Part shown: piece after piece, positions 50,748 through 59,506 of the stretch
Layout: each line of letters starts with the position of its first letter
How positions within the stretch are numbered: position 1 is the stretch's first letter
Assembly: GCF_052114085.1 (NCBI RefSeq)
Contig: NZ_JBFREB010000001.1
Location: 2,108,001-2,172,000 of the forward strand
Source: Leifsonia sp052114085
GTDB lineage: Bacteria > Actinomycetota > Actinomycetes > Actinomycetales > Microbacteriaceae
Direction of reading: 5' to 3'
DNA: 64,000 bases
Made by a program: the position numbers and the translations under genes
The notes under the pieces: generated by a model
The model's input: only the letters and a program-made list of their open reading frames with translations
What the model was told of the DNA's origin: nothing
Database searches by the model: none

Positions 50748-52298
50748 TCAGGCCGTCGGCGCCACCTCGAACGGCTCGAACGCCGCATGGTATTCGGGCA
50801 TGATCTTCGCGGTAACGCGCGTCCCGTCCTCCACATAGTCGGTCGAGATCACCCGGCCACGCTCGTGCAGGGCCGAGATGAGGTCACCGCGGTCGTACGG
50901 CACCACGAGTTCGACCTCGAGGGACGGATCCGGCAGCAGGCGCGCAATGGCGGCCAGCACCTCGTCGATGCCCTCGCCTGTGCGGGCGGAGGCGAAGATG
51001 GCGCCCGGCTCCAGGCCGCGCAGCACCAGCCGGTCGTCCGCGGGGATCAGGTCGGCCTTGTTGAAGACCACGATCTCCGGGATGTCGCGCGCACCGACCT
51101 CGCCGATGACGTCGCGGACCGTCGCCAGCTGCGAAGCCGGGTCCGGGTGCGAACCGTCGACCACGTGGACGATGACGTCGGAATCGGCGACCTCCTCCAA
51201 GGTGGAGCGAAAGGCCTCCACGAGCTGATGCGGCAGATTGCGCACGAAGCCCACCGTGTCGGCCAGCGTGTACAACCGGCCGTCGGCCGTCACACTCCGG
51301 CGGACGGTCGCATCCAGAGTCGCGAACAGCGCGTTCTCGACCAGCACACCGGCCTTCGTCACCCGGTTCAGCAGGCTCGACTTGCCGGCGTTGGTGTAGC
51401 CGGCGATCGCCACGGACGGCACCGAGTTGCGGTTGCGGTTGGCGCGTTTCGCTTCGCGCGCGGGCTTGAACCCCGCGATCTGCTTGCGCAGGCGGGCCAT
51501 GCGGGTGTGGATGCGGCGGCGGTCCAGCTCGATCTTCGTCTCACCGGGACCACGCGAACCCATGCCGGCGCCTGCGCCACCCACCTGGCCACCGGCCTGG
51601 CGGGACATCGACTCGCCCCAGCCGCGGAGACGCGGCAGCAGGTACTCGAGCTGTGCGAGCTCGACCTGCGCCTTGCCCTCACGGCTCTTGGCGTGCTGGC
51701 TGAAGATGTCGAGGATCACCGCGGTGCGGTCGATCACCTTCACCTTCACCACGTCCTCCAGCGCACGGCGCTGGCTCGGCGCGAGCTCGGTGTCGGCGAT
51801 GACGGTGTCGGCGCCGAGCGCCGCCACGAGGCCGGCCAGTTCCTCCGCCTTGCCGCGGCCGAGGTAGGTGCTGGCGTCGGGATGCGGTCGCCGCTGCAGC
51901 AGGCCGTCGAGCACGGCTGCGCCGGCCGTCTCAGCGAGTGCCGCCAGCTCGCGCATCGAGTTCTCCGCGTCCTGCAGCGAACCCTGCGAGTAGACGCCGA
52001 TCAGTACGACGTTCTCGAGCCGCAGCTGCCGGTACTCGACCTCGGTGACGTCTTGCAGTTCGGTCGACAGCCCGGAAACGCGGCGCAGCGCGGCGCGCTC
52101 CTCACGGTCGAACTGCTCGCCGTCGTGCGAGCCTCCGTCGGTGCCCTCCGCCTGCAGCGCCTGGGCGCGTGAGGCGGTGCTGCCGCCGAAGAGCGTCACC
52201 GACGCGCGGTTCTGCTGGGTTGCGAGCACGCGTGCGACCACGTCGTCGGCGTCGTTGTCGCGGGTGTCGTGTTCGCGGGTATCAGTCTTATCAGTCAT
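50748..52298 (-). CDS. hflX: GTPase HflX
   Basis: A 516-residue ribosome-associated GTPase. The N-terminal HflX domain includes DASTYLGRGKAEELAGLV and a glycine-rich GAGMGSRGPGETKIELDRRR. The G domain has G1 AGYTNAGKSSLLN, G3 DTVGFVRNLP and G4 FNKADL. HflX splits stalled or stressed ribosomes. AGGGGAA lies before ATG 52298. It diverges from a methyltransferase gene. Confidence 0.93.
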   Translation of the reverse strand: MTDKTDTREHDTRDNDADDVVARVLATQQNRASVTLFGGSTASRAQALQAEGTDGGSHDGEQFDREERAALRRVSGLSTELQDVTEVEYRQLRLENVVLIGVYSQGSLQDAENSMRELAALAETAGAAVLDGLLQRRPHPDASTYLGRGKAEELAGLVAALGADTVIADTELAPSQRRALEDVVKVKVIDRTAVILDIFSQHAKSREGKAQVELAQLEYLLPRLRGWGESMSRQAGGQVGGAGAGMGSRGPGETKIELDRRRIHTRMARLRKQIAGFKPAREAKRANRNRNSVPSVAIAGYTNAGKSSLLNRVTKAGVLVENALFATLDATVRRSVTADGRLYTLADTVGFVRNLPHQLVEAFRSTLEEVADSDVIVHVVDGSHPDPASQLATVRDVIGEVGARDIPEIVVFNKADLIPADDRLVLRGLEPGAIFASARTGEGIDEVLAAIARLLPDPSLEVELVVPYDRGDLISALHERGRVISTDYVEDGTRVTAKIMPEYHAAFEPFEVAPTA

Positions 52299-52355
52299 TC
52301 AGTTCCCCTGATCTGGGTTAACCCTAGTTTGTTCGTGTCCTGTACGGTCGAGTTC

Positions 52356-52967
52356 ATGGCCAGCGGAGATCACTACTTTTCCCCGGCACCGGAGAGCGAA
52401 GTGAACCTGCGGCCGTTCACCGCACGCCTGGCGGGCCAGACGTACGAACTGGTGACGGCCAACGGGATCTTCAGCCCCGAGCGCATCGACATGGGTACGA
52501 GAGTGCTGCTCGACCACGTCCCTTCAGCGCCGCCCGGAGGGAATCTCCTCGACCTGGGCTGCGGCTGGGGACCGCTGGCTCTCACACTTGCTCTCGAATC
52601 CCCTCATGCGACGGTCTGGGCCGTCGACGTCAACAACCGAGCGTTGGATGTGGTGCGCCGGAACGCGCAGAAACTCGGTCTCACCAATGTAAACCCGGTG
52701 ACCCCCGATAATGTTCCCGCGGACGTGCAATTTACGACGATCTGGTCGAACCCGCCCATCCGTGTCGGCAAGAACGAGCTGCACGGCATCTTGGAGCAGT
52801 GGCTGCCCCGGCTGGAGCCGGGATCGGACGCGTGGCTGGTCGTGCAGCGCAACCTCGGGAGCGACTCCCTGCACCGCTGGATCCAGGCGACCCTCCCGGA
52901 ACTGACGACGACCCGCGTGGGCACCTCCAAGGGCTACCGCGTGCTGCGCGCCCGCGCCCACGACTGA
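52356..52967 (+). CDS. Class I methyltransferase, RsmC-like
   Basis: A 203-residue SAM-dependent methyltransferase with NLLDLGCGWGPLALTLALES (motif I), WAVDVNNRALDVVRRNAQKL (motif II) and IWSNPPIRVGK, the NPP motif of N2-guanine or N6-adenine methylases. It is the single-domain form of RsmC/RlmG, likely acting on rRNA. Target is inferred. TACGGT at 52343-52348 lies seven bases before ATG 52356, a leaderless pattern. Its end is 28 bases from the convergent dapF stop. Confidence 0.85.
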   Translation: MASGDHYFSPAPESEVNLRPFTARLAGQTYELVTANGIFSPERIDMGTRVLLDHVPSAPPGGNLLDLGCGWGPLALTLALESPHATVWAVDVNNRALDVVRRNAQKLGLTNVNPVTPDNVPADVQFTTIWSNPPIRVGKNELHGILEQWLPRLEPGSDAWLVVQRNLGSDSLHRWIQATLPELTTTRVGTSKGYRVLRARAHD

Positions 52968-52995
52968 CCGGCCCACACCTGCCCAGCAGACAGGG

Positions 52996-53874
52996 TCAGG
53001 CGAGGTCGAGCGTGCCCGTGAAGACGAGTTCGGCGGGGCCGGAGAGGCCGACGTGCTCGCCGTCCTCCGTCGGGAACATGCGGACGCCGACCGTGCCGCC
53101 GGGCACATCCACGCGCCACTGGTTCGGTGCGCCCTCGCCCGCCCAGTAACGGACCGCCAGCGCAGCCGCCGCTGCACCGGTGCCGCAGGAGAGCGTCTCG
53201 CCGCTCCCGCGCTCGTGCACGCGCATCCGGATGCGGCCAACGCCGTCCTTGATCAGTGGCTCGTGCGGCACGACGAACTCGACGTTCGCCCCGTGCTCGG
53301 GCGCGGGCTCGAGGTGAGGGATGTACGTGAGGTCGGCCGCATCCAGCTCGGAGTCGTCGGCGACCGCGACCACCACGTGCGGGTTGCCCATGTCGATTCC
53401 GAGGCCCGGACGGGCGATGGGGAGCTCTTTGGCGCGTACGAGCGGCTCACCGCCGGCGAGGCCCCAGCGACCGAGGTCGACCTGGAAGCCGTTCGTGCTG
53501 CGCTGCACGTCGCGCACCCCGGAACGCGTGCCGATGCTCAGCGTCCCGCCCTCGGGCAGCTCGGCAAGCCCGGTCTCCAGCAGGTAGCGGACGTACACGC
53601 GGATCCCGTTCCCGCACATCTCGGCGGCCGACCCGTCGGCGTTGTAGTAGTCCATGAACCAGGTGGCGGCGTCGTCCTCTGCGAGCGCGGCCTCCCCCTC
53701 GGGCAGGTGAGCCGAACGCACGGCGCGGATCACGCCGTCGGCGCCCACACCGAAGTGCCGATCGCAGATCTCCGCGATCTGGGTGGCGCTGAGCGGCAGC
53801 AAGCCCTCCGGGTCGGAGTACAGCACGAAGTCGTTGCCGGTGCCCTGACCCTTGGTGAAGTGGATGGTCGCCAT
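52996..53874 (-). CDS. dapF: Diaminopimelate epimerase
   Basis: A 292-residue PLP-independent epimerase with the two catalytic cysteines Cys87 (AEMCGNGIR) and Cys230 (LSCGTGAAA). It turns LL- into meso-diaminopimelate for lysine and peptidoglycan. The start FTKGQGTGNDFVLYSDP is typical. TAGGCT at 53881-53886 lies six bases before ATG 53874 and overlaps the miaA stop, so it may have its own leaderless promoter besides the miaBA transcript. Confidence 0.94.
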   Translation of the reverse strand: MATIHFTKGQGTGNDFVLYSDPEGLLPLSATQIAEICDRHFGVGADGVIRAVRSAHLPEGEAALAEDDAATWFMDYYNADGSAAEMCGNGIRVYVRYLLETGLAELPEGGTLSIGTRSGVRDVQRSTNGFQVDLGRWGLAGGEPLVRAKELPIARPGLGIDMGNPHVVVAVADDSELDAADLTYIPHLEPAPEHGANVEFVVPHEPLIKDGVGRIRMRVHERGSGETLSCGTGAAAAALAVRYWAGEGAPNQWRVDVPGGTVGVRMFPTEDGEHVGLSGPAELVFTGTLDLA

Positions 53875-53883
53875 GCCCCCAGC

Positions 53884-54915
53884 CTACCGATCCGGGCCGG
53901 ACGCTTCGCCCGCCAGAGCAAGGGCGGAATCCACCAGCTCCTCGTCGTCGTAGTCGAGCCAGTGGATGCCCGGGTAGCGCTTGAACCAGCTGACCTGCCG
54001 TCGGGCATAGCGCCGCGTCAGCTGCTGCGTCTGGGCGATCGCATCCTCGCGGCCGAGTTCGCCCCGGAGCTCGGCGAGGGCCTGCGCGTAACCGATGGCG
54101 CGCCGCGCGGTGACACCCCGGTCGATGCCGTTCGGGATGAGGTCGGTCACCTCGGCGAGCAAGCCGTCCGCCCACATCCGCTCCACTCGCGCATCGAGCC
54201 GCGCGACGAGTTCGTCCCGCGGGGCTGCCAGCCCGATGACGACAGTCGGCTCGTGCCACAGCGACGGTTCGTCGGGCAGCGCACCCGTCACCGAGGTTCC
54301 AGTGAGCTCGGCGACCTCCAGGGCGCGGACGATGCGGCGCCCGTTGCGGGAGCCGATGCGCCGGGCCGCCTCGGGGTCGAGGCCGGCAAGACGCTGGAAC
54401 AGCATCCCCGGCCCGTGCTCGGTCAGCTCCGCTTCGAGGCGCGCTCGGAGCTCCGGGTCCGTGCCGGGGAAGCGGAGGTCGAACAGGACGCTGGAGACGT
54501 ACAGTCCGGAGCCCCCGACGAGGATGGGCGTGGCACCGCGGTCGAGGATGTCTGCGATCGTCTCACGGGCGGCGGGCTGATAGCGGGCGACGGTCGCCTC
54601 GTCGGTGACGTCGAGCACATCGAAGAGGTGGTGCGGGATGCCACGCCACTCGGCCGGGCGGATCTTGGCGGTGCCGATGTCCATTCCGCGGTACTGCTGC
54701 ATGGCGTCGGCGTTGACGACTTCGGCGGACCGGCCGCGGTCGCGAAGTGCTTCGGCGAGAGCCAGCGAGAGGTCGGTCTTGCCCGTTCCGGTCGGACCGA
54801 CGATGGCGATGAGGGGCGGCGCGGCGGGCGGAGCGGGGGCGGGCGTCGCGGGGGCGGGCGTCGCGTCGGCGGGCGTCGCGTCGGCGGGCGTCGCGTCGGC
54901 GGGCGTCGCGCTCAG
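53884..54915 (-). CDS. miaA: tRNA dimethylallyltransferase MiaA, probable CTG start
   Basis: A 343-residue MiaA if started at CTG 54915. The P-loop IAIVGPTGTGKTDLS, NADAMQQYRGMDIGTAK and LVGGSGLYVSSV are clear. It adds a dimethylallyl group to A37 of tRNA. No ATG, GTG or TTG occurs between the miaB end and the P-loop; the only upstream one (GTG 55092) lies deep inside miaB. CTG 54915 overlaps the miaB stop as CTGA. The first 30 residues are an ATPAD repeat from a 15-base tandem repeat and are not part of the enzyme fold. Confidence 0.88.
   Translation of the reverse strand: MSATPADATPADATPADATPAPATPAPAPPAAPPLIAIVGPTGTGKTDLSLALAEALRDRGRSAEVVNADAMQQYRGMDIGTAKIRPAEWRGIPHHLFDVLDVTDEATVARYQPAARETIADILDRGATPILVGGSGLYVSSVLFDLRFPGTDPELRARLEAELTEHGPGMLFQRLAGLDPEAARRIGSRNGRRIVRALEVAELTGTSVTGALPDEPSLWHEPTVVIGLAAPRDELVARLDARVERMWADGLLAEVTDLIPNGIDRGVTARRAIGYAQALAELRGELGREDAIAQTQQLTRRYARRQVSWFKRYPGIHWLDYDDEELVDSALALAGEASGPDR
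54841..54915. repeat. 15-bp tandem repeat at the 5' end of miaA
   Basis: Plus-strand unit GGGCGTCGCGTCGGC occurs five times in a row, three copies exact (54856-54900), encoding repeated ATPAD/ATPAP in MiaA. The length is a multiple of three, so copy-number change would keep frame. Confidence 0.85.
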
Positions 54916-56528
54916 CGCAGTCCGTCCGTCGGGTCGTAGATCGGCATGGTGCCGACACCCGGCGAGGTGAGCGGTTCGCGGGTGCGGAGGGTCGGCAGCC
55001 CGAGGGACACACGCCCGGCCGCGGCCTGCGTCGCTCCGGAGGACCCGTCGTGGGACGGGACGGCGCAGGAGTCGGCCTCGGCGCGGTCCCACGCCTCCCC
55101 CGCTCGTGTCCGGCGGATTCGCAGGGGCGCGCCGTCGGACGCGTCGGCGATCAGGTAGTGGGGCGCCACCTGGGACACGCGAACGGTCACGACGTCGCCC
55201 GGACGCGGCATCTCAGAACCCGCGGCGACCTCGAAGTGGACGAGGCGGCTGTCGCGGGCGCGACCGCTGAGGCGGTGGGTGTCCGCATCCTTCCGGCCTT
55301 CGCCGTTGGCGACCAGCAGTTCGACCTCACGGCCGACCATTCGTTGGTTCTCCTCGAAGGAGATCCGCTCCTGGAGGGCGGTGAGGCGCTCGTAGCGGTT
55401 CTGAACGATCTCCTTGGGCACCTGGTCCGGCATCGTCGCCGCGGGTGTTCCCGGCCGGATCGAGTACTGGAAGGTGAACGCGGACGCGAAACGCGCCGCT
55501 TCGACGACCCGGAGCGTCTCCTGGAAGTCTTCCTCAGTCTCCCCGGGGAAGCCGACGATGATGTCGGTGCTGATGGCCGCGTCCGGAAGCTTGGCCCGAA
55601 CCCGGTCGAGGATGCCGAGGAATTTCTCCGAGCGGTACGAACGCCGCATCGAGCGCAGGATGCGGTCGGATCCGGACTGCAGCGGCATGTGCAGCTGGGG
55701 CATCACGTTCGGAGTCTCCGCCATGGCGTCGATCACATCGTCGGTGAACGCCGCCGGGTGCGGGCTGGTGAAGCGGATGCGCTCGAGGCCTTCGATCTGA
55801 CCGGCCGCGCGGAGCAACTTGCTGAACGCCTGCCGGTCGCCGAACTCGACGCCGTACGAGTTGACGTTCTGCCCGAGGAGCGTGACCTCGATGGCGCCGT
55901 CGTCGACGAGCGCCTGGATCTCCGCGAGGATGTCGCCGGGCCGGCGGTCTTTCTCCTTGCCGCGGAGCGAAGGAACGATACAGAACGTGCACGTGTTGTT
56001 GCAGCCGACCGAGATGGAGACCCAGCCGGAGTAGGACGAGTCGCGCTTGGTGGGCAGCGTCGACGGGAACGTCTCGAGCGACTCGAGGATCTCGATCTCC
56101 GCAGCGTCGTTGTGACGGGCGCGTTCGAGCAGGCTGGGCAGGGCGCCCATGTTGTGGGTTCCGAAGACCACATCCACCCAGGGGGCCTTCTCGAGGATGA
56201 CGTTCTTGTCTTTCTGGGCGAGGCAACCGCCGACGGCGATCTGCATCCCCTCGTGGCGTCGCTTGACGCTGGCCAGGTGGCCGAGGTTGCCATAGAGCTT
56301 GTTGTCGGCGTTCTCGCGCACAGCGCAGGTGTTGATGACGACGATGTCGGCCTCTTCACCGTTTGCGGGGACGTATCCGGCAGCTTCGAGGGACCCGCTG
56401 AGCCGCTCGGAGTCGTGGACGTTCATCTGGCAGCCGAACGTCCGCACCTCGTACGTGCGCGCCCGTCCGTCGGCGCGGACCGCCGCCTCGGAGGGGTCGA
56501 TGACGCTGCGCTGTTCCAGGATGCTCAT
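54912..56528 (-). CDS. miaB: tRNA-2-methylthio-N6-dimethylallyladenosine synthase
   Basis: A 538-residue radical-SAM methylthiotransferase. One 4Fe-4S cluster is held by Cys33, Cys68 and Cys102 (FGCQMN, INTCAVRE, VGGCLAQ), the radical-SAM cluster by Cys176, Cys180 and Cys183 (GCNNTCTFC). A TRAM domain follows (GREVELLVANGEGR). The tail after about residue 470 is longer than usual and low in order. It acts on tRNA after MiaA. The TGA overlaps the proposed CTG start of miaA. The upstream region has TAGACT ten bases before ATG 56528. Confidence 0.94.
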   Translation of the reverse strand: MSILEQRSVIDPSEAAVRADGRARTYEVRTFGCQMNVHDSERLSGSLEAAGYVPANGEEADIVVINTCAVRENADNKLYGNLGHLASVKRRHEGMQIAVGGCLAQKDKNVILEKAPWVDVVFGTHNMGALPSLLERARHNDAAEIEILESLETFPSTLPTKRDSSYSGWVSISVGCNNTCTFCIVPSLRGKEKDRRPGDILAEIQALVDDGAIEVTLLGQNVNSYGVEFGDRQAFSKLLRAAGQIEGLERIRFTSPHPAAFTDDVIDAMAETPNVMPQLHMPLQSGSDRILRSMRRSYRSEKFLGILDRVRAKLPDAAISTDIIVGFPGETEEDFQETLRVVEAARFASAFTFQYSIRPGTPAATMPDQVPKEIVQNRYERLTALQERISFEENQRMVGREVELLVANGEGRKDADTHRLSGRARDSRLVHFEVAAGSEMPRPGDVVTVRVSQVAPHYLIADASDGAPLRIRRTRAGEAWDRAEADSCAVPSHDGSSGATQAAAGRVSLGLPTLRTREPLTSPGVGTMPIYDPTDGLR

Positions 56529-56615
56529 AATGGCGACAAGTCTACGTTTCTCCTCCGCCGCGCGACGACACCCGCAGACGGCTCGGGCGCACGGCGCCCC
56601 TACTGGAAGGCGTCC

Positions 56616-57449
56616 CTATTGGAAGCGGACGCCGGATCCGCCGCGCGATCGTCGCCCGGCGAAGGCGGTGTCCATCGCCTGGCGAACGACATCGGACGCG
56701 TAACCCTTGCGGGAGAGGAACCCGTGCAGCCGACGCCGTGCCGTCTCGTCGTCGTACGACGACAGTTGACCCATCCGTTTGACGGCGAGTTCCGTCGCGC
56801 GCTCGAGCTCGTCGTCGTCACCGATGTCGGACAATGCGGTCTCGATCAGGACGGGGTCGATGTGCCGGCGCTTGAGCTCCTGCTCGATCGCTGTTCGGCC
56901 GAGACCCTTGCGGCTGTGCTGCGTGAACGCGAGCGTGGTGGCAAGGGACGCATCGTCGATCACGCCCATCGCCTCCAGCCGATCGAGCTCGGGACCGTAC
57001 ACCTCGGCGTCGATCTCGCGCTTGGTCAGGAGCTGTTCGAGCTCCCATCGCGACATTCCGCGCCGCGCCAGCTGGCGGATGGCCAGGCCGGTGGTCTTGC
57101 GGGTCTGCCGGATGGTTTCTTCGTCGGGCTGCTCGTCGCCAGCGCGAACCGACCCGGCCGGCGGCACGGCCTCCGCCCCCCAGGTGTTGTTCCAGCCGCC
57201 CTCGGCGGTCGCGCCGGCGGGCCGCTCGCTACCGGGCAACGCGACGACCGGACGCGCAGCCGACCCGCGGGATGGGTGGTCGTCACTACCGCGTCCACGC
57301 GCGGGGGTCGCACGTCGGAGCGGTGTCACGGGAGCGAGGCGCTCCCCCGCGACTGCACCACCGGGCGACGACTCCCCCGCGCCGGAGCTCTCGCCCGGGG
57401 TTGCACCGCTCGCGTCGCCCTCTGGCGACGACGGGAATCTCACCACCAC
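56616..57449 (-). CDS. recX: RecX regulatory protein
   Basis: A 277-residue RecX. The three-helix repeats lie in residues 115-270: AIRQLARRGMSRWELEQLLT, ...LEAMGVIDDASLATTLAFTQ and KGLGRTAIEQELKRRHID. The first 110 residues are disordered and rich in G, A, P and S, longer than in most RecX. It inhibits or tunes RecA filaments. The gene follows recA by 31 bases and probably shares its LexA-controlled transcript. Confidence 0.9.
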   Translation of the reverse strand: MVVRFPSSPEGDASGATPGESSGAGESSPGGAVAGERLAPVTPLRRATPARGRGSDDHPSRGSAARPVVALPGSERPAGATAEGGWNNTWGAEAVPPAGSVRAGDEQPDEETIRQTRKTTGLAIRQLARRGMSRWELEQLLTKREIDAEVYGPELDRLEAMGVIDDASLATTLAFTQHSRKGLGRTAIEQELKRRHIDPVLIETALSDIGDDDELERATELAVKRMGQLSSYDDETARRRLHGFLSRKGYASDVVRQAMDTAFAGRRSRGGSGVRFQ

Positions 57450-57480
57450 GCGGAACTCCTTCGGGAGGCGACGGGCACGG

Positions 57481-58554
57481 TCACGCGCCCTTGCGAGCCT
57501 TCAGCTTGTCTTCGATCGATCCGACGTTGGACGGCTCCTCGGCCACCGCATTCGGGTCGGCCACGATGCCGAGCTTGATCTTGATCTTCTGCTCGATTTC
57601 GGCGGCGACGTCCGGGTTCGCGATCAGGAAGTTACGCGAGTTCTCCTTACCCTGACCGAGCTGGTCGCCCTCGTAGGTGTACCAGGCACCCGACTTCTTG
57701 ACGATCGCGTGCTCCACACCGAAGTCGAGCAGGCTGCCCTCGCGGGAGATGCCGACGCCATACAGGATGTCGAACTCGGCCTGCTTGAAGGGCGGAGCCA
57801 TCTTGTTCTTGACGACCTTGACGCGCGTACGGTTACCGACCGCGTCCGTGCCGTCTTTCAGGGTCTCGATACGACGGATGTCGAGGCGGACAGACGCATA
57901 GAACTTGAGCGCCTTACCACCGGCAGTCGTCTCGGGGCTGCCGAAGAACACACCGATCTTCTCTCGCAGCTGGTTGATGAAGATCATCGTGGTGTTGGTC
58001 TGGCTGAGCCCACCGGTGAGCTTCCGGAGCGCCTGGGACATGAGGCGCGCCTGCAGACCGACGTGCGAATCGCCCATCTCGCCCTCGATCTCGGCACGCG
58101 GCACGAGCGCCGCAACCGAGTCGATGACGATGAGGTCGATGGACCCGCTTCGTACGAGCATGTCGGCGATCTCGAGCGCCTGCTCACCGGTGTCGGGCTG
58201 CGACACCAGGAGGGCGTCGATGTCGACGCCGAGTTTGCGGGCGTACTCGGGGTCGAGCGCGTGCTCGGCGTCGACGAACGCGGCGATACCGCCGGCGCGC
58301 TGCGCGTTGGCGATCGCGTGCAGAGTCAGCGTGGTCTTACCCGACGACTCCGGGCCGTAGATCTCGACGATGCGGCCGCGCGGAAGACCGCCGATGCCGA
58401 GTGCCACGTCGAGTGCGATCGAGCCGGTGGGGACGACCTCGACGGGGGCGCGCTCGTCGCTGCCCAGTCGCATGACCGAGCCCTTGCCGAACTGGCGATC
58501 GATCTGCGCGAGCGCGGTCTCGAGCGCCTTTTCGCGGTCTGCGGGTGATGGCAT
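57481..58554 (-). CDS. recA: Recombinase RecA
   Basis: A 357-residue RecA with Walker A GPESSGKTT, Walker B LIVIDSVAAL and loop FINQLREKIGVFFGSPETT. It drives strand exchange and triggers LexA cleavage. AAGGAG lies seven bases before ATG 58554. A LexA-like box at 58682-58697 and a TACACT -10 (minus, 58677-58672) lie about 120 bases upstream, so it is SOS-induced. It leads the recA-recX unit. Confidence 0.97.
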   Translation of the reverse strand: MPSPADREKALETALAQIDRQFGKGSVMRLGSDERAPVEVVPTGSIALDVALGIGGLPRGRIVEIYGPESSGKTTLTLHAIANAQRAGGIAAFVDAEHALDPEYARKLGVDIDALLVSQPDTGEQALEIADMLVRSGSIDLIVIDSVAALVPRAEIEGEMGDSHVGLQARLMSQALRKLTGGLSQTNTTMIFINQLREKIGVFFGSPETTAGGKALKFYASVRLDIRRIETLKDGTDAVGNRTRVKVVKNKMAPPFKQAEFDILYGVGISREGSLLDFGVEHAIVKKSGAWYTYEGDQLGQGKENSRNFLIANPDVAAEIEQKIKIKLGIVADPNAVAEEPSNVGSIEDKLKARKGA

Positions 58555-58681
58555 GTGCGTTCTCCTTCGTGGGCTTCGGTACGGTTCGACTCTAGGAGGG
58601 ACGTCCGACACTCGAAGCACAGGACGCGCGATCTGTGGACAACCGGTTTTCGACTGCCGTTGTGAAGAAGTGTAGCCAGTT

Positions 58682-58697
58682 CCGAACATATCTTCGA
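58682..58697. promoter_or_regulatory. LexA-box-like site (recA)
   Basis: CCGAAC-ATAT-CTTCGA matches 10 of 12 positions of the LexA box and shares the CCGAAY-N4-CTTCGA form with the site at 45733-45748. It lies just upstream of the recA -10. Confidence 0.72.
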
Positions 58698-58728
58698 GAG
58701 TTCGAAACCGGCGTGTCGCGCACCGCGA

Positions 58729-58953
58729 TCAGCGCTGAGGCGCCGGCTTCCCGGCGCCGTACCAGCGCGATGCGGGAACGCCGGTCTCGCGGCAGAGCGC
58801 GATCCAGACCTCGCGCGGGGCCAGCCCCGCCGCGATGGCCTCGTTCGCGGTGCGTCCGCCGAGTTCGGCGAGGACGAGGTCGGTCAGCAGTGTCTGACCG
58901 TACGAGCTGCCGAACTCATCCGAGACGGCGCGCTGGAACTCGCTGAGCTTCAT
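58729..58953 (-). CDS. DUF3046 protein
   Basis: A 74-residue actinobacterial protein, MKLSEFQRAVSDEFGSSYGQ and later AIAAGLAPREVWIALCRETG, matching DUF3046. Its function is unknown; it usually sits directly upstream of recA, as here. AAGGA lies close before ATG 58953. It lies downstream of the clgR terminator and upstream of the recA LexA box. Confidence 0.85.
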   Translation of the reverse strand: MKLSEFQRAVSDEFGSSYGQTLLTDLVLAELGGRTANEAIAAGLAPREVWIALCRETGVPASRWYGAGKPAPQR

Positions 58954-58992
58954 GGATCCTTATTTCCGGAGAACAGGTGAGGAGGAAAACAA

Positions 58993-59021
58993 AGGACGCC
59001 CCGCGAACCGCGGGGCGTCCT
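58993..59021 (-). terminator. Rho-independent terminator of clgR
   Basis: AGGACGCCCCGC pairs perfectly with GCGGGGCGTCCT around a 5-base loop. On the minus strand it is followed by TTTGTTTTCC. It starts 16 bases past the clgR stop. This is the best canonical terminator in the window. Confidence 0.9.
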
Positions 59022-59036
59022 CAAGAGTATTCGGAA

Positions 59037-59348
59037 TCAGCGGGCGACCAGGTCCGAGTCCATCGCGGCGACGAACTCGTCCGGGATCGTGTCCGGAATC
59101 ACCGGCTCAAGACCCTCGAGAACCGCGATGCGGTCACCGACCTCGCGCATGATGACCGACACCGGCGTCTCGAGAGCGTCTGCCACGGAGGCGAGGATCT
59201 CGCTCGACGCCTCTTTCTGACCGCGCTCGACCTCGCTGAGGTAGCCGAGCGCCACGCTGGCCTTGCTCGCGACCTGGCGGAGCGTACGACCCTTCTGCAG
59301 GCGGAAGTCCCTGAGCACGTCGCCAATTTCCTGACGTACAAGAATCAT
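59037..59348 (-). CDS. clgR: ClgR-like XRE transcription activator
   Basis: A 103-residue HTH_XRE protein: GDVLRDFRLQKGRTLRQVAS, KASVALGYLSEVERGQKEAS and SEILASVADALE. The LGYLSEVERGQKEASSE stretch is typical of ClgR, which activates clp protease and chaperone genes. Its place after cinA and before recA matches other actinobacteria. GGGAGG precedes ATG 59348. A palindrome 29 bases upstream might be an autoregulatory site. Confidence 0.88.
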   Translation of the reverse strand: MILVRQEIGDVLRDFRLQKGRTLRQVASKASVALGYLSEVERGQKEASSEILASVADALETPVSVIMREVGDRIAVLEGLEPVIPDTIPDEFVAAMDSDLVAR

Positions 59349-59376
59349 TCGGAGCCTCCCTCTCTTACCCTGCCGA

Positions 59377-59393
59377 CGTATCGATGGGATACG
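59377..59393. promoter_or_regulatory. Palindrome upstream of clgR
   Basis: CGTATC-GATGG-GATACG has perfect 6-base arms and lies 29 bases before the clgR start. It does not match the ClgR site I recall from Streptomyces, so its binding protein is open. Confidence 0.4.
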
Positions 59394-59506
59394 AATGTAC
59401 CGCATCCCTGTGTTCCACGATATCGAGGGCCACTGGGCTTTTCTTGTGAATGCAGCAGGTGTAACCAGACTGAAACACCCCGTATTCCCGCGGTAACGCG
59501 GGATCT

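Noticed and set aside
54841..54915. Possible CRISPR-like array
   Set aside because: The 15-base units are directly tandem without spacers and are in frame in miaA.
54912..55092. miaA starting at GTG 55092
   Set aside because: It would overlap miaB by 180 bases and add sequence unlike any MiaA.
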